Origin: Candidatus Rokuibacteriota bacterium
Lineage (GTDB): Bacteria; Methylomirabilota; Methylomirabilia; Rokubacteriales; CSP1-6
Assembly: GCA_003220495.1 (NCBI GenBank)
Contig: QHSP01000019.1
Span: 1-44,147 of the forward strand
Direction of reading: 5' to 3'
Length of the DNA: 44,147 nt
Of the stretch, positions 8,272 through 16,861 are shown in pieces. The notes under the pieces were generated by a model. It was not told where the DNA came from. It worked only from the letters and a program-made list of their open reading frames with translations, and made no database searches. The position numbers and the translations under genes are program-made. Every line of letters begins with the position of its first letter. Within the stretch, counting starts at the first letter, position 1.

Positions 8272-9636
8272 ATGAGCGCCGCGGCCCGTCTCGCCGAGTT
8301 CGTCGTCAAGACCTCGCTCGAGGACTGTCCGCCTGAAGCCGTCGTGCGGGTGCGGCGCGCCGCGCTCGACACGCTCGGCGTCATGCTCGCCGGGGCCGCC
8401 GAGCCCGTCGCGGGGATCGTCCGGAAGGTCGTGCGGGCCGAGGGCGGGATCGCGCTCGCGACCGTGGTCGGGACGACGCTCAAGACGGCACCGGGCTGGG
8501 CCGCGCTCGCGAACGGCGCCGCCGGCCACGCCCACGATTTCGACGACACGAACTTCGCCCTGCTCGGGCATCCGAGCGTGCCGCTCCTGTCGACGGCCCT
8601 CGCCGCCACCGAGGCCGAGACCGCCGCGGGTCGCGCGCTCGTCCTCGGCTACATCATCGGGTTCGAGATCGACGTCGCCCTCGGCACCGCCCTGAATCCG
8701 GATCACTATACGCGCGGCTGGCACGCCACCTCGTCCATCGGAACCCTCGGCTGTGCCGCCGCGGCCGCGCGCATCATGGGGCTCGACCTCGTCCAGACGC
8801 GCCATGCCCTCGCCATCGCCGCTTCCCACGCCTCCGGGCTCAAGGAGAACTTCGGCTCGATGACGAAGCCCTACCACGCGGGGCACGCCGCGCGGAACGG
8901 GATCCTGGCCGCTCAGCTCGCGCGCGAAGGCATGACGGCTTCCGAGACCGCGCTCGAGGGCCGTCAGGGCTACGCCGCGGCCTTCGGAGGCGCGCGAGGC
9001 CTCGACCAGTCGCTCGAAAGTCTCGGGCGCACCTGGCATCTCCTCGGCTCGGGGATCGCGGTCAAGCCCTATCCCTCGTGCGCCCTCACCCACTCGGCGA
9101 TCGACGCGTTGATCGACCTGCGGGCGCAGCATCGCCTGAGCCCGAGCGACGTCACCGCCGTGCAGGTCGGCGTCAACGGCGTCGTCCCCGACGTGCTCGC
9201 CCACTCGCGGCCGACGACCGCGCTCGAGCGGAAGTTCTCGATGCAGTACTGCGCCGCCGCCGCGCTCGCGGAGGGCCGGGTCGATTTCGGCTCGTTCGCC
9301 GACGGCGAGGTCGCGAACCGCGAGACCCGCGAGCTGATGGAGCGCGTCGCGATGGTGGTCGATCCGGGGCTCCCCCAAGGCGTCGAGCGCCATGCGTGGA
9401 GCCGCGTGACGGTCCGCCTCCGCGACGGGCGCACCGTGTCGACCGAGGCGCGCGGCGCGCGGGGTCACCCCGAGACGCCGCTGTCCGACGAGGCGCTGCG
9501 CGAGAAATTCCTCGCCTGCGCGCGCACCGTCCTCTCGCCGGACGAGGCCGACGGCGTCGCCGAGCAGATCGGCCATCTCGAGCACATCCCGGACATCCGG
9601 GCGCTGACCTCACGCCTCGAGGGCCATTTAGACTAG
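8272..9636 (+). CDS. MmgE/PrpD family protein (2-methylcitrate dehydratase-like)
   Basis: 454 residues from the ATG at 8272; a GTG at 8263 is a weaker alternative. The sequence has the family landmarks NGAAGHAHDFDDTNF near residues 79-93, a Tyr-rich GRQGYAAAFGG segment, and VKPYPSCALTHSAIDA near residues 264-279. Family members include 2-methylcitrate dehydratase, iminodisuccinate epimerase and cis-aconitate decarboxylase, so the reaction is probably loss of water or CO2, or epimerisation, at a polycarboxylate. It is followed after 10 bases by a racemase-like CoA enzyme and then an MFS carrier, which suggests a dicarboxylate or branched-acid catabolic operon. Confidence 0.88.
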   Translation: MSAAARLAEFVVKTSLEDCPPEAVVRVRRAALDTLGVMLAGAAEPVAGIVRKVVRAEGGIALATVVGTTLKTAPGWAALANGAAGHAHDFDDTNFALLGHPSVPLLSTALAATEAETAAGRALVLGYIIGFEIDVALGTALNPDHYTRGWHATSSIGTLGCAAAAARIMGLDLVQTRHALAIAASHASGLKENFGSMTKPYHAGHAARNGILAAQLAREGMTASETALEGRQGYAAAFGGARGLDQSLESLGRTWHLLGSGIAVKPYPSCALTHSAIDALIDLRAQHRLSPSDVTAVQVGVNGVVPDVLAHSRPTTALERKFSMQYCAAAALAEGRVDFGSFADGEVANRETRELMERVAMVVDPGLPQGVERHAWSRVTVRLRDGRTVSTEARGARGHPETPLSDEALREKFLACARTVLSPDEADGVAEQIGHLEHIPDIRALTSRLEGHLD

Positions 9637-9646
9637 GAGCCACACC

Positions 9647-10840
9647 ATGGGCGTACTCGACGGGATCAGGATTCTCGAGCTGGCGCGCGTGGCGCCGGCC
9701 GAGCTGCCGGCGATGATGCTGGCCGACATGGGCGCCGAGGTTCTCAAGATCGAGACGCCGGAGCCGGGCCGCGACACGAGCGACGAGTGGGTCCGCCGCA
9801 CGATCCACACCTTCGTCAACCGCAACAAACGCTCGATGACCTTGAACATGAAGTCGCCTGAGGGTCAGAAGGTCTTCCGCAAGCTCGCCTCGACGGCGGA
9901 CGTGATCGTCGAGGGCTTCCGGCCGGGTGTGATGAAGCGTCTGGGCGCCGACTACGAGACCCTGCGCGCGCTCAACCCGCGCCTCATCTACTGCTCGCTG
10001 TCCGGCTTCGGCCAGGACGGACCGTACCGGGATCGCCCGGCGCACGACATGAACTACCTCTCGCTCGCCGGTGTCTTGAACCTCATCGGCGAGAAGGATC
10101 GAAAGCCGGTGATCCCGCTGAACCTGGTCGCGGACTACGCGGGCGCGAGCCTGCACGGCGCGCTCGGCATCATGATGGCGCTCTTCGCGCGGGAACGGAC
10201 GGGGCGCGGCCAGCACGTCGACGTGTCGTATCTCGACACGACGGTGTCGCTCCTGGCGGCGACGCCCAACATGCGCTTCTTCTTCAGCGACGGCCTGGCG
10301 CCGCGGCGCGGCGAGGGCTTCCTCGGCGGCTCCTACCCCTACTACGCGATCTACACGACGCGGGACGACCAGCTCCTGACGATCGGGTGCACCGAGCCGT
10401 GGCTCTGGGAGAATTTCTGCAACGCGATCGGGCGGCCGGACTTCAAGCGCTTCGCGCGCACCGCCGATCAGCTCGTGCGCGCGGCCAACGCGGAGGAAGA
10501 GGCCTCCCGGCGCGAGATCGAGGCGCTGATCAGGACCCGCGACCGGGACGAGTGGTACGAGCTTCTCGTGAAGGCCGACGTCTGCGTCGGCAAGGTGTAC
10601 GACATTCCCGAGATGGTCGCGGACCCGCAGATCAACCACCGCCGGATGGTCGTCGACGTCGAGCACCCGACCCAGGGGCGTGTGCGGCAGATCGGTGTGG
10701 CGATCAAGCTGTCGGAGACGCCGGGAGCGATCCGGAGCGCGGCGCCGATGCCCAACGAGCATACCGAGGACGTGCTGAAGGACCTGGGGATGACGGCCGC
10801 CGAGATCGCGGATCTCAGACGGAAGGGAGTGGTCGAGTAG
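9647..10840 (+). CDS. CaiB/BaiF protein, alpha-methylacyl-CoA racemase-like
   Basis: 397 residues. The N-terminal CoA-binding Rossmann half reads LDGIRILELARVAPAELPAM and LADMGAEVLKIE. The active-site region has His133 in AHDMNYLSL and Asp163 in PLNLVADYAGA; their spacing of 30 equals that of the catalytic His126/Asp156 pair of mycobacterial alpha-methylacyl-CoA racemase. That favours racemisation of 2-methyl-branched acyl-CoA over CoA transfer, although the whole class III transferase family shares the fold. The start follows GGAGC about 7 bases upstream. It sits between the MmgE/PrpD and MFS genes in a compact operon. Confidence 0.85.
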   Translation: MGVLDGIRILELARVAPAELPAMMLADMGAEVLKIETPEPGRDTSDEWVRRTIHTFVNRNKRSMTLNMKSPEGQKVFRKLASTADVIVEGFRPGVMKRLGADYETLRALNPRLIYCSLSGFGQDGPYRDRPAHDMNYLSLAGVLNLIGEKDRKPVIPLNLVADYAGASLHGALGIMMALFARERTGRGQHVDVSYLDTTVSLLAATPNMRFFFSDGLAPRRGEGFLGGSYPYYAIYTTRDDQLLTIGCTEPWLWENFCNAIGRPDFKRFARTADQLVRAANAEEEASRREIEALIRTRDRDEWYELLVKADVCVGKVYDIPEMVADPQINHRRMVVDVEHPTQGRVRQIGVAIKLSETPGAIRSAAPMPNEHTEDVLKDLGMTAAEIADLRRKGVVE

Positions 10841-10847
10841 CGATCGC

Positions 10848-12056
10848 GTGACGCGAGCCTGGCGTCAGCTCACCCTGCTCTCGCTCGCCGAGCTGCTCGC
10901 CCTCTCGCTCTGGTTCAGCGCGTCGGCCGTCCTGCCAGCTCTCACGCGCGAGTGGAGCCTGACCGCCGGCGGCGCCGCCGGCCTCACGATCGCGGTGCAG
11001 GCCGGCTTCATCGCCGGCACACTCCTCAGCGCGCTCGCCAACCTGCCCGACGTCTTCTCGGCGCGCCTGGTGATGACGGTCGGCATCCTGCTGGGCGCCG
11101 CGACCAACGCCGCCCTCGCCCTCTGGGTCTCGAGCCTCTGGCCGGGGCTGATCCTCCGCTTCGCGACCGGCGTATGCCTTGCCGGCGCCTATCCTCCGGC
11201 GATGAAGATCATGTCGACATGGTTTCGCGAGGGCCGCGGGATGGCGATCGGCATTCTCGTGGGCGCCCTCACCGTCGGCTCCGCCACGCCCCACCTCGTG
11301 TCGGGCGTGATCGCCCTCCCCTGGCGCGAGACCTTGCTGGTCGCGTCAGCCCTTGCGATGGCCGGCGCCGTCGTCGTCCGGCTGTGGGTGACCGACGGCC
11401 CGTATCAGTTTCCCTCGGCGCGGTTCGACATCCGGATGGCCGCCGCCGTCTTCGGCGAGCGCGGACCGCGGCTGGCGTGCTTCGGCTACCTCGGTCACAT
11501 GTGGGAGCTCTATGCGATGTGGGCGTGGATCGCCGTGTTCCTCGCGGCGAGCCTGGAAGCGCGCGGCGGCGGCAGCTACGCGGGGCTCAACGCCAGCGCC
11601 GCCACCTTCCTCGTCATCGCGCTCGGCGCGCTCGGCTGCTGGGCCGGCGGCCTCGCGTCGGATCGGTGGGGCCGGACGACCTCGACGATGGTCGCGATGA
11701 CGCTTTCGGGGGCCTGTGCAGCCACGATCGGTCTGACGTTCGGCGGTTCACCGGTCGTGACCTTGCTCGTCGCAACGGTCTGGGGGATCACGATCATCGC
11801 CGATTCCGCTCAGTTCTCGACCGCGATCACCGAGCTTTCGCCGCCCGCGTACGTGGGCACCGCGCTCACGACGCAGACGTGTGTCGGCTTCGCGCTGACC
11901 ATGATCTCGATCTGGCTCATCCCGCCTCTGGTGGCCCGTGCCGGCTGGCGATGGGCGTTCGCGACCTTGACGATCGGGCCGGCGCTCGGTGTGCTCGCGA
12001 TGGGCCGACTCCGCGCGACGCCCGAAGCATCGAAGCTCGCCGGCGGCCGGCGTTAA
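10848..12056 (+). CDS. MFS transporter
   Basis: 402 residues with about 12 hydrophobic segments. It begins with GTG 7 bases after the racemase-like gene. An inter-helix 2-3 loop follows the first long segments, and helix 4/5 sequence includes RFATGVCLAGAYPPAMKIMS, as in NarK/CynX-like carriers. The probable task is import or export of the small acid handled by the two genes before it. No substrate-specific motif is recognised. The gene ends at a region of repeats and hairpins facing the convergent patatin gene. Confidence 0.87.
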   Translation: MTRAWRQLTLLSLAELLALSLWFSASAVLPALTREWSLTAGGAAGLTIAVQAGFIAGTLLSALANLPDVFSARLVMTVGILLGAATNAALALWVSSLWPGLILRFATGVCLAGAYPPAMKIMSTWFREGRGMAIGILVGALTVGSATPHLVSGVIALPWRETLLVASALAMAGAVVVRLWVTDGPYQFPSARFDIRMAAAVFGERGPRLACFGYLGHMWELYAMWAWIAVFLAASLEARGGGSYAGLNASAATFLVIALGALGCWAGGLASDRWGRTTSTMVAMTLSGACAATIGLTFGGSPVVTLLVATVWGITIIADSAQFSTAITELSPPAYVGTALTTQTCVGFALTMISIWLIPPLVARAGWRWAFATLTIGPALGVLAMGRLRATPEASKLAGGRR

Positions 12057-12063
12057 ACAGGGA

Positions 12064-12167
12064 GCCCGTCGAGGCCCCGGAACCGCGAAAGCAGAGTCGA
12101 GGGGCGCCCCGGCTCCGCCGGGGCGTCTCCGAGCGCGGGGGTCTTAGGGGGCCCGTCGAGGCCCCCT
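12064..12167. repeat. Intergenic repeat/hairpin block between convergent genes
   Basis: The 15-mer gcccgtcgaggcccc occurs at 12064-12078 and again at 12151-12165. Between them cgccccgg/ccggggcg forms an 8-bp hairpin (about 12107-12127). The right end forms a second hairpin, agggggcc (12146-12153), loop cgtcga, ggccccct (12160-12167), which overlaps the stop codon of the patatin gene. The block probably ends transcription from both sides. The right hairpin is nearly identical to the one at 2094-2116. Confidence 0.6.
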
Positions 12168-13224
12168 ATACAATGACGGGCGACGTCTGGAGCCGGCGCA
12201 GGAGCGGGAGCCCCTGGTCGGTGAGCCACTCCTTCGTCGATTCGAAGCCGAAGCGAAGCGCGGCCCGACTCGCGTCGAAACCCATCGACGGGCCGAAGAG
12301 CGGCGTCTCGTCCCGGGTCGGCTGGATCAGGTGGAACTCGGTGCGCGGGTGCTTGATCCGTAAGGCCGAAAGGCCGAGCTGCAGCAGGTTCTGGCTGTAG
12401 ATGCGGCCGGCCTGCTCCATGATCGTGTAGAGACCACGATTGCGCAGGGGCACGACGCCGCCGTCCGGGTTGGGCACGAGCGGGTTGACCACGATCACGA
12501 CGTCGGCGCCCGCTTCGGCCGCCAGATCCGCGTGGCCGCTGAAGCCGACCCCGCCGTCGACGTAATCCCGACCGCGCAGGGTGTAGGGTTCGAAGAACCC
12601 GGGAATCGCCGACGACGCCGCCACCGCCTCGCTGATCGAGACATCGCGAAGCCCGTCGTCGCGCCCGAACACCACGCGCTGCGCGCTATCCAGGTCGATC
12701 GCGGGGATCAGGAGCACGCGCTCGAGCGCCGTGAAGGAGTTCTGGAGCCCGACGACGGCAAAGGTCTCGCGCATGTAACGCTCGAGGGCCACCAGCGAGA
12801 AGAACCCGGCGGGCAGGTCGCGCTCCGCGGCCGCCAGCATGTCGGGGACCGAGCCGCGCACCGCGGTCATCGCGTTCTTGCCGACCGCCCAGAGGAGCCG
12901 GCCGAACCGCCCCGCAGCGTGCCGGAACGAGTTCGAGGCGTAGACGGCGCCACGCCTGAAGTTCAGCGGGTGCTCGAGATCCTCGTCGATGATGCGGTAG
13001 ATCTCGGTGGCTCGGACGCCGTTGGCGAGCAGGCTCGCCACGACGGAGCCCGCGCTGCAACCCACGTAGATATCGAAATCGCCGGCGCCGTCGACCCGCT
13101 CCTCGATCGCGGCGATGACACCGACCTCGTACATCCCGCCGATGACGCCGCCGCCGGCCAGGGCCAGGGCGTAGCGCGGCCGTCGCGACCGCCATCGCCC
13201 GACCACGCGCCTCAGAATGTTCAT
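12166..13224 (-). CDS. Patatin-like phospholipase
   Basis: 352 residues from the ATG at 13224; a longer reading to 13365 would add 47 basic residues unlike the family and run into AT-richer DNA. The oxyanion loop reads LAGGGVIGGMYEVG (residues 22-35; the usual basic residue is Ile), the nucleophile elbow is GCSAGS with Ser57, and the catalytic Asp is Asp223 in YVDGGVG. The Ser/Asp dyad is therefore complete. Patatins hydrolyse acyl groups of phospholipids or lysolipids, in the cytoplasm or after injection. The first 17 residues are Arg-rich, with no signal peptide. The gene stands alone, divergent from the PHP-domain gene. Confidence 0.9.
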   Translation of the reverse strand: MNILRRVVGRWRSRRPRYALALAGGGVIGGMYEVGVIAAIEERVDGAGDFDIYVGCSAGSVVASLLANGVRATEIYRIIDEDLEHPLNFRRGAVYASNSFRHAAGRFGRLLWAVGKNAMTAVRGSVPDMLAAAERDLPAGFFSLVALERYMRETFAVVGLQNSFTALERVLLIPAIDLDSAQRVVFGRDDGLRDVSISEAVAASSAIPGFFEPYTLRGRDYVDGGVGFSGHADLAAEAGADVVIVVNPLVPNPDGGVVPLRNRGLYTIMEQAGRIYSQNLLQLGLSALRIKHPRTEFHLIQPTRDETPLFGPSMGFDASRAALRFGFESTKEWLTDQGLPLLRRLQTSPVIV

Positions 13225-13532
13225 GGATGTCTGCCTCAATTGTAACAACCTTGTCAGCAATCGAGTTGCCAGGCCCCTCCATATCCGGAAACTCGTAATT
13301 TGACTGACGATCCATCCGCCGGTTCTCTTCACGGTCGTCCGACAAACCGGCAAGCTCTTTGACACGCGGTCGATCCACCGTCAAGTTGGCGGTCAAGTAC
13401 AAACCACCAATAAGGAAGAAAGTTCTCACCTTGCACACTGCTGGGTGGGCACACCGAGAAGCCGATCTCAGGAACGACGCCGACTTACGCATCTTCCGAG
13501 CTTGGTATCTGCCTTGCTCTAAGAAAAACGCC
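13225..13532. promoter_or_regulatory. 308-base divergent intergenic region, AT-richer than its surroundings
   Basis: No gene recognised. On the minus strand TACAAT (13239-13244) could be a -10 box for the patatin gene, though it lies very close to the start codon. On the plus strand TTGACA occurs near 13359 with no convincing -10. A gtcaagt direct repeat occurs twice about 12 bases apart near 13380-13400. The plus strand stays open through the region in the PHP frame, but the encoded residues look unlike the PHP family. Confidence 0.4.
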
Positions 13533-14261
13533 ATGAACGTCGGGCTCCGAGCCGACCTCCACATCCACACGCGGGAGGCGGAGCCCTTCATCGCGTACAA
13601 CGCCCGCCAGGCGATCGCTCGCGCCGCAGAGGAAGGCTACCGGGTGCTCAGCATCAGCAACCACGACACGGTCACGTTCAACGACGATCTGGCCGCCTTC
13701 GCGCGCGACCAGGGCATCGTCCTGATCCCCGGGGTCGAGGTCACCGTCGAGGGGCGGCACGTCCTCGTCTACAACGCGGACGTTGAGGTCGACAAGCTGA
13801 AGACCTTCGCCGGCCTGAAGCGGTATCGGACGCCCGACTGGCTCGTGGTCGCGCCCCACCCGTTCTTCCCGGCCTCCTACTGTCTGCGCGAGAAGCTATG
13901 GCAGGAGATCGAGCTGTTCGACGCGATCGAGTTCAGCCACTTCTACACGCCGCACGTGGACTTCAATCGGGCGGCGGTCAAGCTGGCCCACGCCGTGGGA
14001 CTCCCGTTGATCGGGACCTCCGACAGCCACATCGACGCGCAGTTCGGAACCACGTTCTCGTTGATCGACGCCGCGCCGACCGTCGACGCGGTGGTCTCGG
14101 GCATCAAAGCCGGGCACGTCAGCGTCGTCAGCCGACCACTGAGCCTCGCGCGCTGCGCCAGCATCCTCGCCCAGCACGCCCTGGGCGCCGGCCGGGAACG
14201 CGCGCGGAGCTGGCTCAGGCCGACTCCGCCGGCCCCCCAGACGATCCTGACCCCGCGCTGA
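13533..14261 (+). CDS. PHP-domain metal-dependent phosphoesterase
   Basis: 242 residues from the ATG at 13533, where the family sequence begins (MNVGLRADLHIHT). The metal-binding pattern is clear: His10-x-His12, NHD (His44, Asp45), Glu in PGVEVTVEG, APHPFF, and GTSDSH near the end. The polymerase-and-histidinol-phosphatase fold uses these to hold three metals and hydrolyse phosphate esters; stand-alone members include RNase AM/YciV and histidinol phosphatase-like enzymes. Its stop is 8 bases from that of the convergent pirin gene. The C-terminal 35 residues are basic and Pro-rich and lie beyond the domain. Confidence 0.87.
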   Translation: MNVGLRADLHIHTREAEPFIAYNARQAIARAAEEGYRVLSISNHDTVTFNDDLAAFARDQGIVLIPGVEVTVEGRHVLVYNADVEVDKLKTFAGLKRYRTPDWLVVAPHPFFPASYCLREKLWQEIELFDAIEFSHFYTPHVDFNRAAVKLAHAVGLPLIGTSDSHIDAQFGTTFSLIDAAPTVDAVVSGIKAGHVSVVSRPLSLARCASILAQHALGAGRERARSWLRPTPPAPQTILTPR

Positions 14262-14269
14262 CCGGGCGT

Positions 14270-14968
14270 CTAGCCCAGGTCGAAGACCAGGACTTCCGTA
14301 GACTCGAGTCCGATGAGCCGAAGCGCGGGTTGCGCGCTGACCGCCGCGCCATCGCCCTGCCACAGCGGCTGACCGTTGAGCGTGATGGCGCCGCGCGCGA
14401 CCTGCACCCAGGCGTGCCGCTCTTCGTGGAGCTCGTAGACCACTTCATGGTCGCGCTCGAGCAGGCCCGAGTAAAAGCGGACGTCCTGATGGATGGTCAC
14501 GACCGAGCCGCCGCGCCGCGGCCCGGCGATCAGCCGCAGCATGCCTCGCTTGTCCGGGTCGGCGATCGTCTTCTGCTCGTAGCTCGGCTCATGCCCGCGG
14601 CGGTCCGGCACGAGCCAGATCTGGAGGAAGTGGACCGGCTCGCTCGGCGACGGATTGAACTCGCTGTGCGTCACGCCCGTGCCGGCGCTCATCCGCTGGA
14701 TCTCGCCGGGCCGGATCACGGAGCCGGTGCCCAGGCTGTCGCGATGCTGCAAGGCGCCCTCGAGCACGTAGCTGATGATCTCCATGTCCCGGTGGCCGTG
14801 CGTCGGAAAACCGCGGCCGGGCTGCACGCGGTCCTCGTTGATCACGCGCAGCGTGCGAAACCCCATGTGGCGCGGGTCGTAGTATTCGCCGAACGAGAAC
14901 GTGTGCGACGTGTCGAGCCAGCCGAAGTCGAAGTGCCCGCGGTCGGCCGCGGCGCGTCGTGTGATCAC
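14270..14968 (-). CDS. Pirin family protein (YhhW-like bicupin)
   Basis: 232 residues from the GTG at 14968, which overlaps the stop of the response regulator gene (GTGA). The frame runs further upstream, but those residues are Arg/Pro-rich shadow sequence. N-terminal cupin metal ligands are visible as FPTHGHRDMEIISYVLEG (His-x-His) and VTHSEFN (His-x-Glu), the pirin iron site. Pirins are either quercetin 2,3-dioxygenases or redox-sensing transcription cofactors. Being the last gene of an MBL, Hpt, response regulator and pirin unit favours a signalling-linked role. The C-terminal cupin lacks a metal motif, as usual. Confidence 0.9.
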   Translation of the reverse strand: MITRRAAADRGHFDFGWLDTSHTFSFGEYYDPRHMGFRTLRVINEDRVQPGRGFPTHGHRDMEIISYVLEGALQHRDSLGTGSVIRPGEIQRMSAGTGVTHSEFNPSPSEPVHFLQIWLVPDRRGHEPSYEQKTIADPDKRGMLRLIAGPRRGGSVVTIHQDVRFYSGLLERDHEVVYELHEERHAWVQVARGAITLNGQPLWQGDGAAVSAQPALRLIGLESTEVLVFDLG

Positions 14969-15606
14969 AGCTGGGTCCCAGGCGGGCGGGCTTCCCGGAT
15001 CCGGCGCAGTCGCTCCAGCTCGGGCTCGACGTACTTCTCGCGGCACTCCGGACAGATCCCGTGCGTGAACTGGGCGTCGGAGTGCCCTTCGATGTAGGTC
15101 TCGACCTGCTGCCAGTAGTTTCGATCGTCGCGGACCTTCTTGCAGTACGAGCAGATCGGCAAGAGCCCCTGGAGCTGCTTGACTCGCGTCAGCGCCTCTT
15201 CGAGCTCGCGCACACGATCGGCGAGCGCTGCCTGGAGAGCGAGCATCCGGAAGCCCACCTGCACCCGCGCGCGGAGCTCTTCCCGCTCGAACGGCTTCAC
15301 GATGTAGTCGTCGGCGCCGGCCCCGAGGCCGGTCACGATGTCCTGGGTTCGGGCCTTGGCGGTCACGAAGATGAGATACGGCTTCGGCTCGCGGCCCAGC
15401 GCGCGGACTCGCGTGCACAGCTCGAGGCCGTCCATGCCCGGCATGGTCCAGTCGAGGATCGCGAGCGCCGGCGGGTCGTCGTTCTGAAAGAGCTCCCACG
15501 CCTGCTCGCCGCTGGAGGCCGAGGTGACCTGGTAGCCCCAGCCGGTCAGCGACGCCTCGTGCAGGCGGCGCACGATCGGCTCGTCGTCGACGATCAGCAC
15601 TCTCAC
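14965..15606 (-). CDS. Response regulator: REC domain with C-terminal Cys4 zinc-ribbon-like domain
   Basis: 213 residues from the GTG at 15606, which overlaps the Hpt stop (GTGA); an in-frame start at 15639 would add 11 charged residues inside the Hpt gene. The receiver has the acidic pocket VDDE (7-9), phosphoacceptor Asp52 in LDWTMPGMDG, Thr82 and Lys104 in YIVKPF. A coiled-coil helix (about 125-146) leads to a domain with Cys152-x2-Cys155 and Cys185-x2-Cys188, probably binding zinc. This C-terminal module recurs behind REC, PAS and GAF domains, and its function is not settled. There is no DNA-binding helix-turn-helix. The partner Hpt gene is immediately upstream; no histidine kinase is encoded nearby. 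Confidence 0.88.
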   Translation of the reverse strand: MRVLIVDDEPIVRRLHEASLTGWGYQVTSASSGEQAWELFQNDDPPALAILDWTMPGMDGLELCTRVRALGREPKPYLIFVTAKARTQDIVTGLGAGADDYIVKPFEREELRARVQVGFRMLALQAALADRVRELEEALTRVKQLQGLLPICSYCKKVRDDRNYWQQVETYIEGHSDAQFTHGICPECREKYVEPELERLRRIREARPPGTQL

Positions 15607-15983
15607 GTCGTCGCCTCGAGGTCGATCCGATCGGTCCACGTCGGATCGGCGAAGAACGCCATGACCCGGTCGAGCTCTTGCGCGATCTGCGCCACGAGAT
15701 CGGAGCCGTTCTCCGTGTGACCGTCGTGGGCGGCATCCTCGAGGGCGACCGCCGCCGTCTGCAGTCCGGTCGCGCCCAGAATCGCCGCCGAGCCCTTCAG
15801 GCTGTGCGCCACGTGCTCGACCTGTCGGACGTCGGAGGCGGTCAACGCCGCGCGAATCGCCTGCAGGCGCTTGGGGCCGTCGTCGACGAAGATCGAGACC
15901 AGCTCGGAGAGGAGATGGCGATCGCCGCCGAGCCAGCGCATGGCCACCGCGAGATCGACCGGGCGCCCGGCGGCACGGTCCAC
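15603..15983 (-). CDS. Stand-alone Hpt phosphotransfer protein
   Basis: 126 residues from the GTG at 15983, preceded by GGAGG at about 8 bases; a TTG at 16019 inside the MBL gene is unlikely. The phosphotransfer motif is HVAHSLKGSAA with His60 as the phosphorylated residue, in a four-helix bundle. It would relay a phosphate between a hybrid kinase encoded elsewhere and a receiver such as the one encoded by the next gene, with which it overlaps by 4 bases. The MBL gene ends 4 bases upstream, so MBL, Hpt, REC and pirin form one tightly coupled operon. Confidence 0.87.
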   Translation of the reverse strand: MDRAAGRPVDLAVAMRWLGGDRHLLSELVSIFVDDGPKRLQAIRAALTASDVRQVEHVAHSLKGSAAILGATGLQTAAVALEDAAHDGHTENGSDLVAQIAQELDRVMAFFADPTWTDRIDLEATT

Positions 15984-15987
15984 GAGC

Positions 15988-16809
15988 TCACACCTCCGCC
16001 AGGTCCTCGCCGACGGCAACCGCCCCGGCGAAGTCTCGCCCGGCTGCGGCCGCGAGCTCGGCGGGCACCGATCCCGGCATCAGGTGCGTGATCACGAGCT
16101 TCTTGGTCCCGGCCGCCCGCGCCACGCGGCCGATGTCGGCGGGCTGCGTGTGGTAGGACGAGAGGTCCTTGACCTTCTCCTCCAGCGATGGCCACCCGCA
16201 GCCCGGATACCACGGCGTCTTGGACATCTCGCAGCACTCGTGGATCAGACAGTCGACGCGGTGGCTCCAGCGCACGAGGTTCTCGCACGGTCGTGTATCG
16301 CCGGAGACGACGACCGACCGGCCGCCCCCGTCGAACCGAAAGCCGAAGGCCGGCTTGACCGGGTCGTGCTCGACCAGGAACGCGCTCACACGCACCGCGC
16401 CGGTGTCGAGGATCTTGCCCTCCTCGATCTCGGTGACGCGCACGTCCGGCGGCCGTCGGTCGTGCATGTGCGAGCGGCGCACCTCGATGTCCCAGCTCAG
16501 GTAGTCGAGGAGCTTCGCGACCTGAGTGTGCGTCCCGGCCGGGCCCCAGATCTCGAAGGGCGCGTTCTGGCCGGCGATCCACCGCGAGATCAACAGATGG
16601 CCGAGGTCGATCGTGTGGTCCGAGTGGTGATGGGTGATGAAGACGCGCGGCCAATCCCATGGACGCACGCCCGCCTGGACCAGCTGCGCGCCGACGCCGG
16701 AGCCGGCGTCGACGAGAAATCGCGCGTCGCCGAGCGAGAGGAGCGTCGCGGGGCCCCGTCGCGTCGGGTTGGGGGGTGGACTTCCCGTGCCGAGCAGAAC
16801 CGCGCGCAT
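15988..16809 (-). CDS. MBL-fold hydrolase, RNase Z/arylsulfatase-like
   Basis: 273 residues beginning MRAVLLGTGSPPPNP, the usual start of RNase Z-like MBL enzymes. The metal motif is HHHSDH (THHHSDHTIDLG near residues 59-70), followed by the bridging Asp in VVSGDTRP and the late ITHLMPG. A Cys/Trp-rich stretch HECCEMSKTPWYPGCGWPS near residues 191-209 is unusual and may cap the active site. It is first in the operon with Hpt, response regulator and pirin genes. An enzyme for a cyclic phosphodiester or sulfate ester signal would fit that context, but this is only an inference. Confidence 0.86.
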   Translation of the reverse strand: MRAVLLGTGSPPPNPTRRGPATLLSLGDARFLVDAGSGVGAQLVQAGVRPWDWPRVFITHHHSDHTIDLGHLLISRWIAGQNAPFEIWGPAGTHTQVAKLLDYLSWDIEVRRSHMHDRRPPDVRVTEIEEGKILDTGAVRVSAFLVEHDPVKPAFGFRFDGGGRSVVVSGDTRPCENLVRWSHRVDCLIHECCEMSKTPWYPGCGWPSLEEKVKDLSSYHTQPADIGRVARAAGTKKLVITHLMPGSVPAELAAAAGRDFAGAVAVGEDLAEV

Positions 16810-16846
16810 CTAGCTTTGGATACTAGCATGGCTGCGAGGCGGCCCC

Positions 16847-16861
16847 GACCTGTTCAGAACA
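16847..16861. repeat. Perfect 15-bp palindrome over the fhs stop codon
   Basis: cctgttc (16847-16853), centre a, gaacagg (16855-16861). It covers the stop codon of the formate-tetrahydrofolate ligase gene and lies about 40 bases upstream of the MBL start on the same strand. It could be an operator for the MBL-Hpt-REC-pirin unit or a chance palindrome. Confidence 0.4.

Noticed and set aside
9173-10762. 529-codon open frame opposite the racemase-like gene
   Set aside because: Shadow of two well-recognised plus-strand genes, with low-complexity Arg-rich composition.
13225-13365. Longer N-terminus for the patatin-like protein
   Set aside because: The 47 extra residues are unlike the family and lie in the AT-richer divergent region that probably carries promoters.
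13359-13532. Longer N-terminus for the PHP-domain protein
   Set aside because: The family sequence starts at MNVGLRADLHIHT; preceding residues are not PHP-like.
14969-15736. Upstream extension of the pirin frame, which would give a 488-residue fusion
   Set aside because: The extra residues are Arg/Pro-rich shadow of the response regulator; the GTG in the 4-base overlap gives the normal pirin length.
16847-16861. LexA/SOS box reading of the CCTGTTCAGAACAGG palindrome
   Set aside because: The half-sites are in the wrong order and spacing for known LexA boxes, and the downstream genes are not SOS genes.
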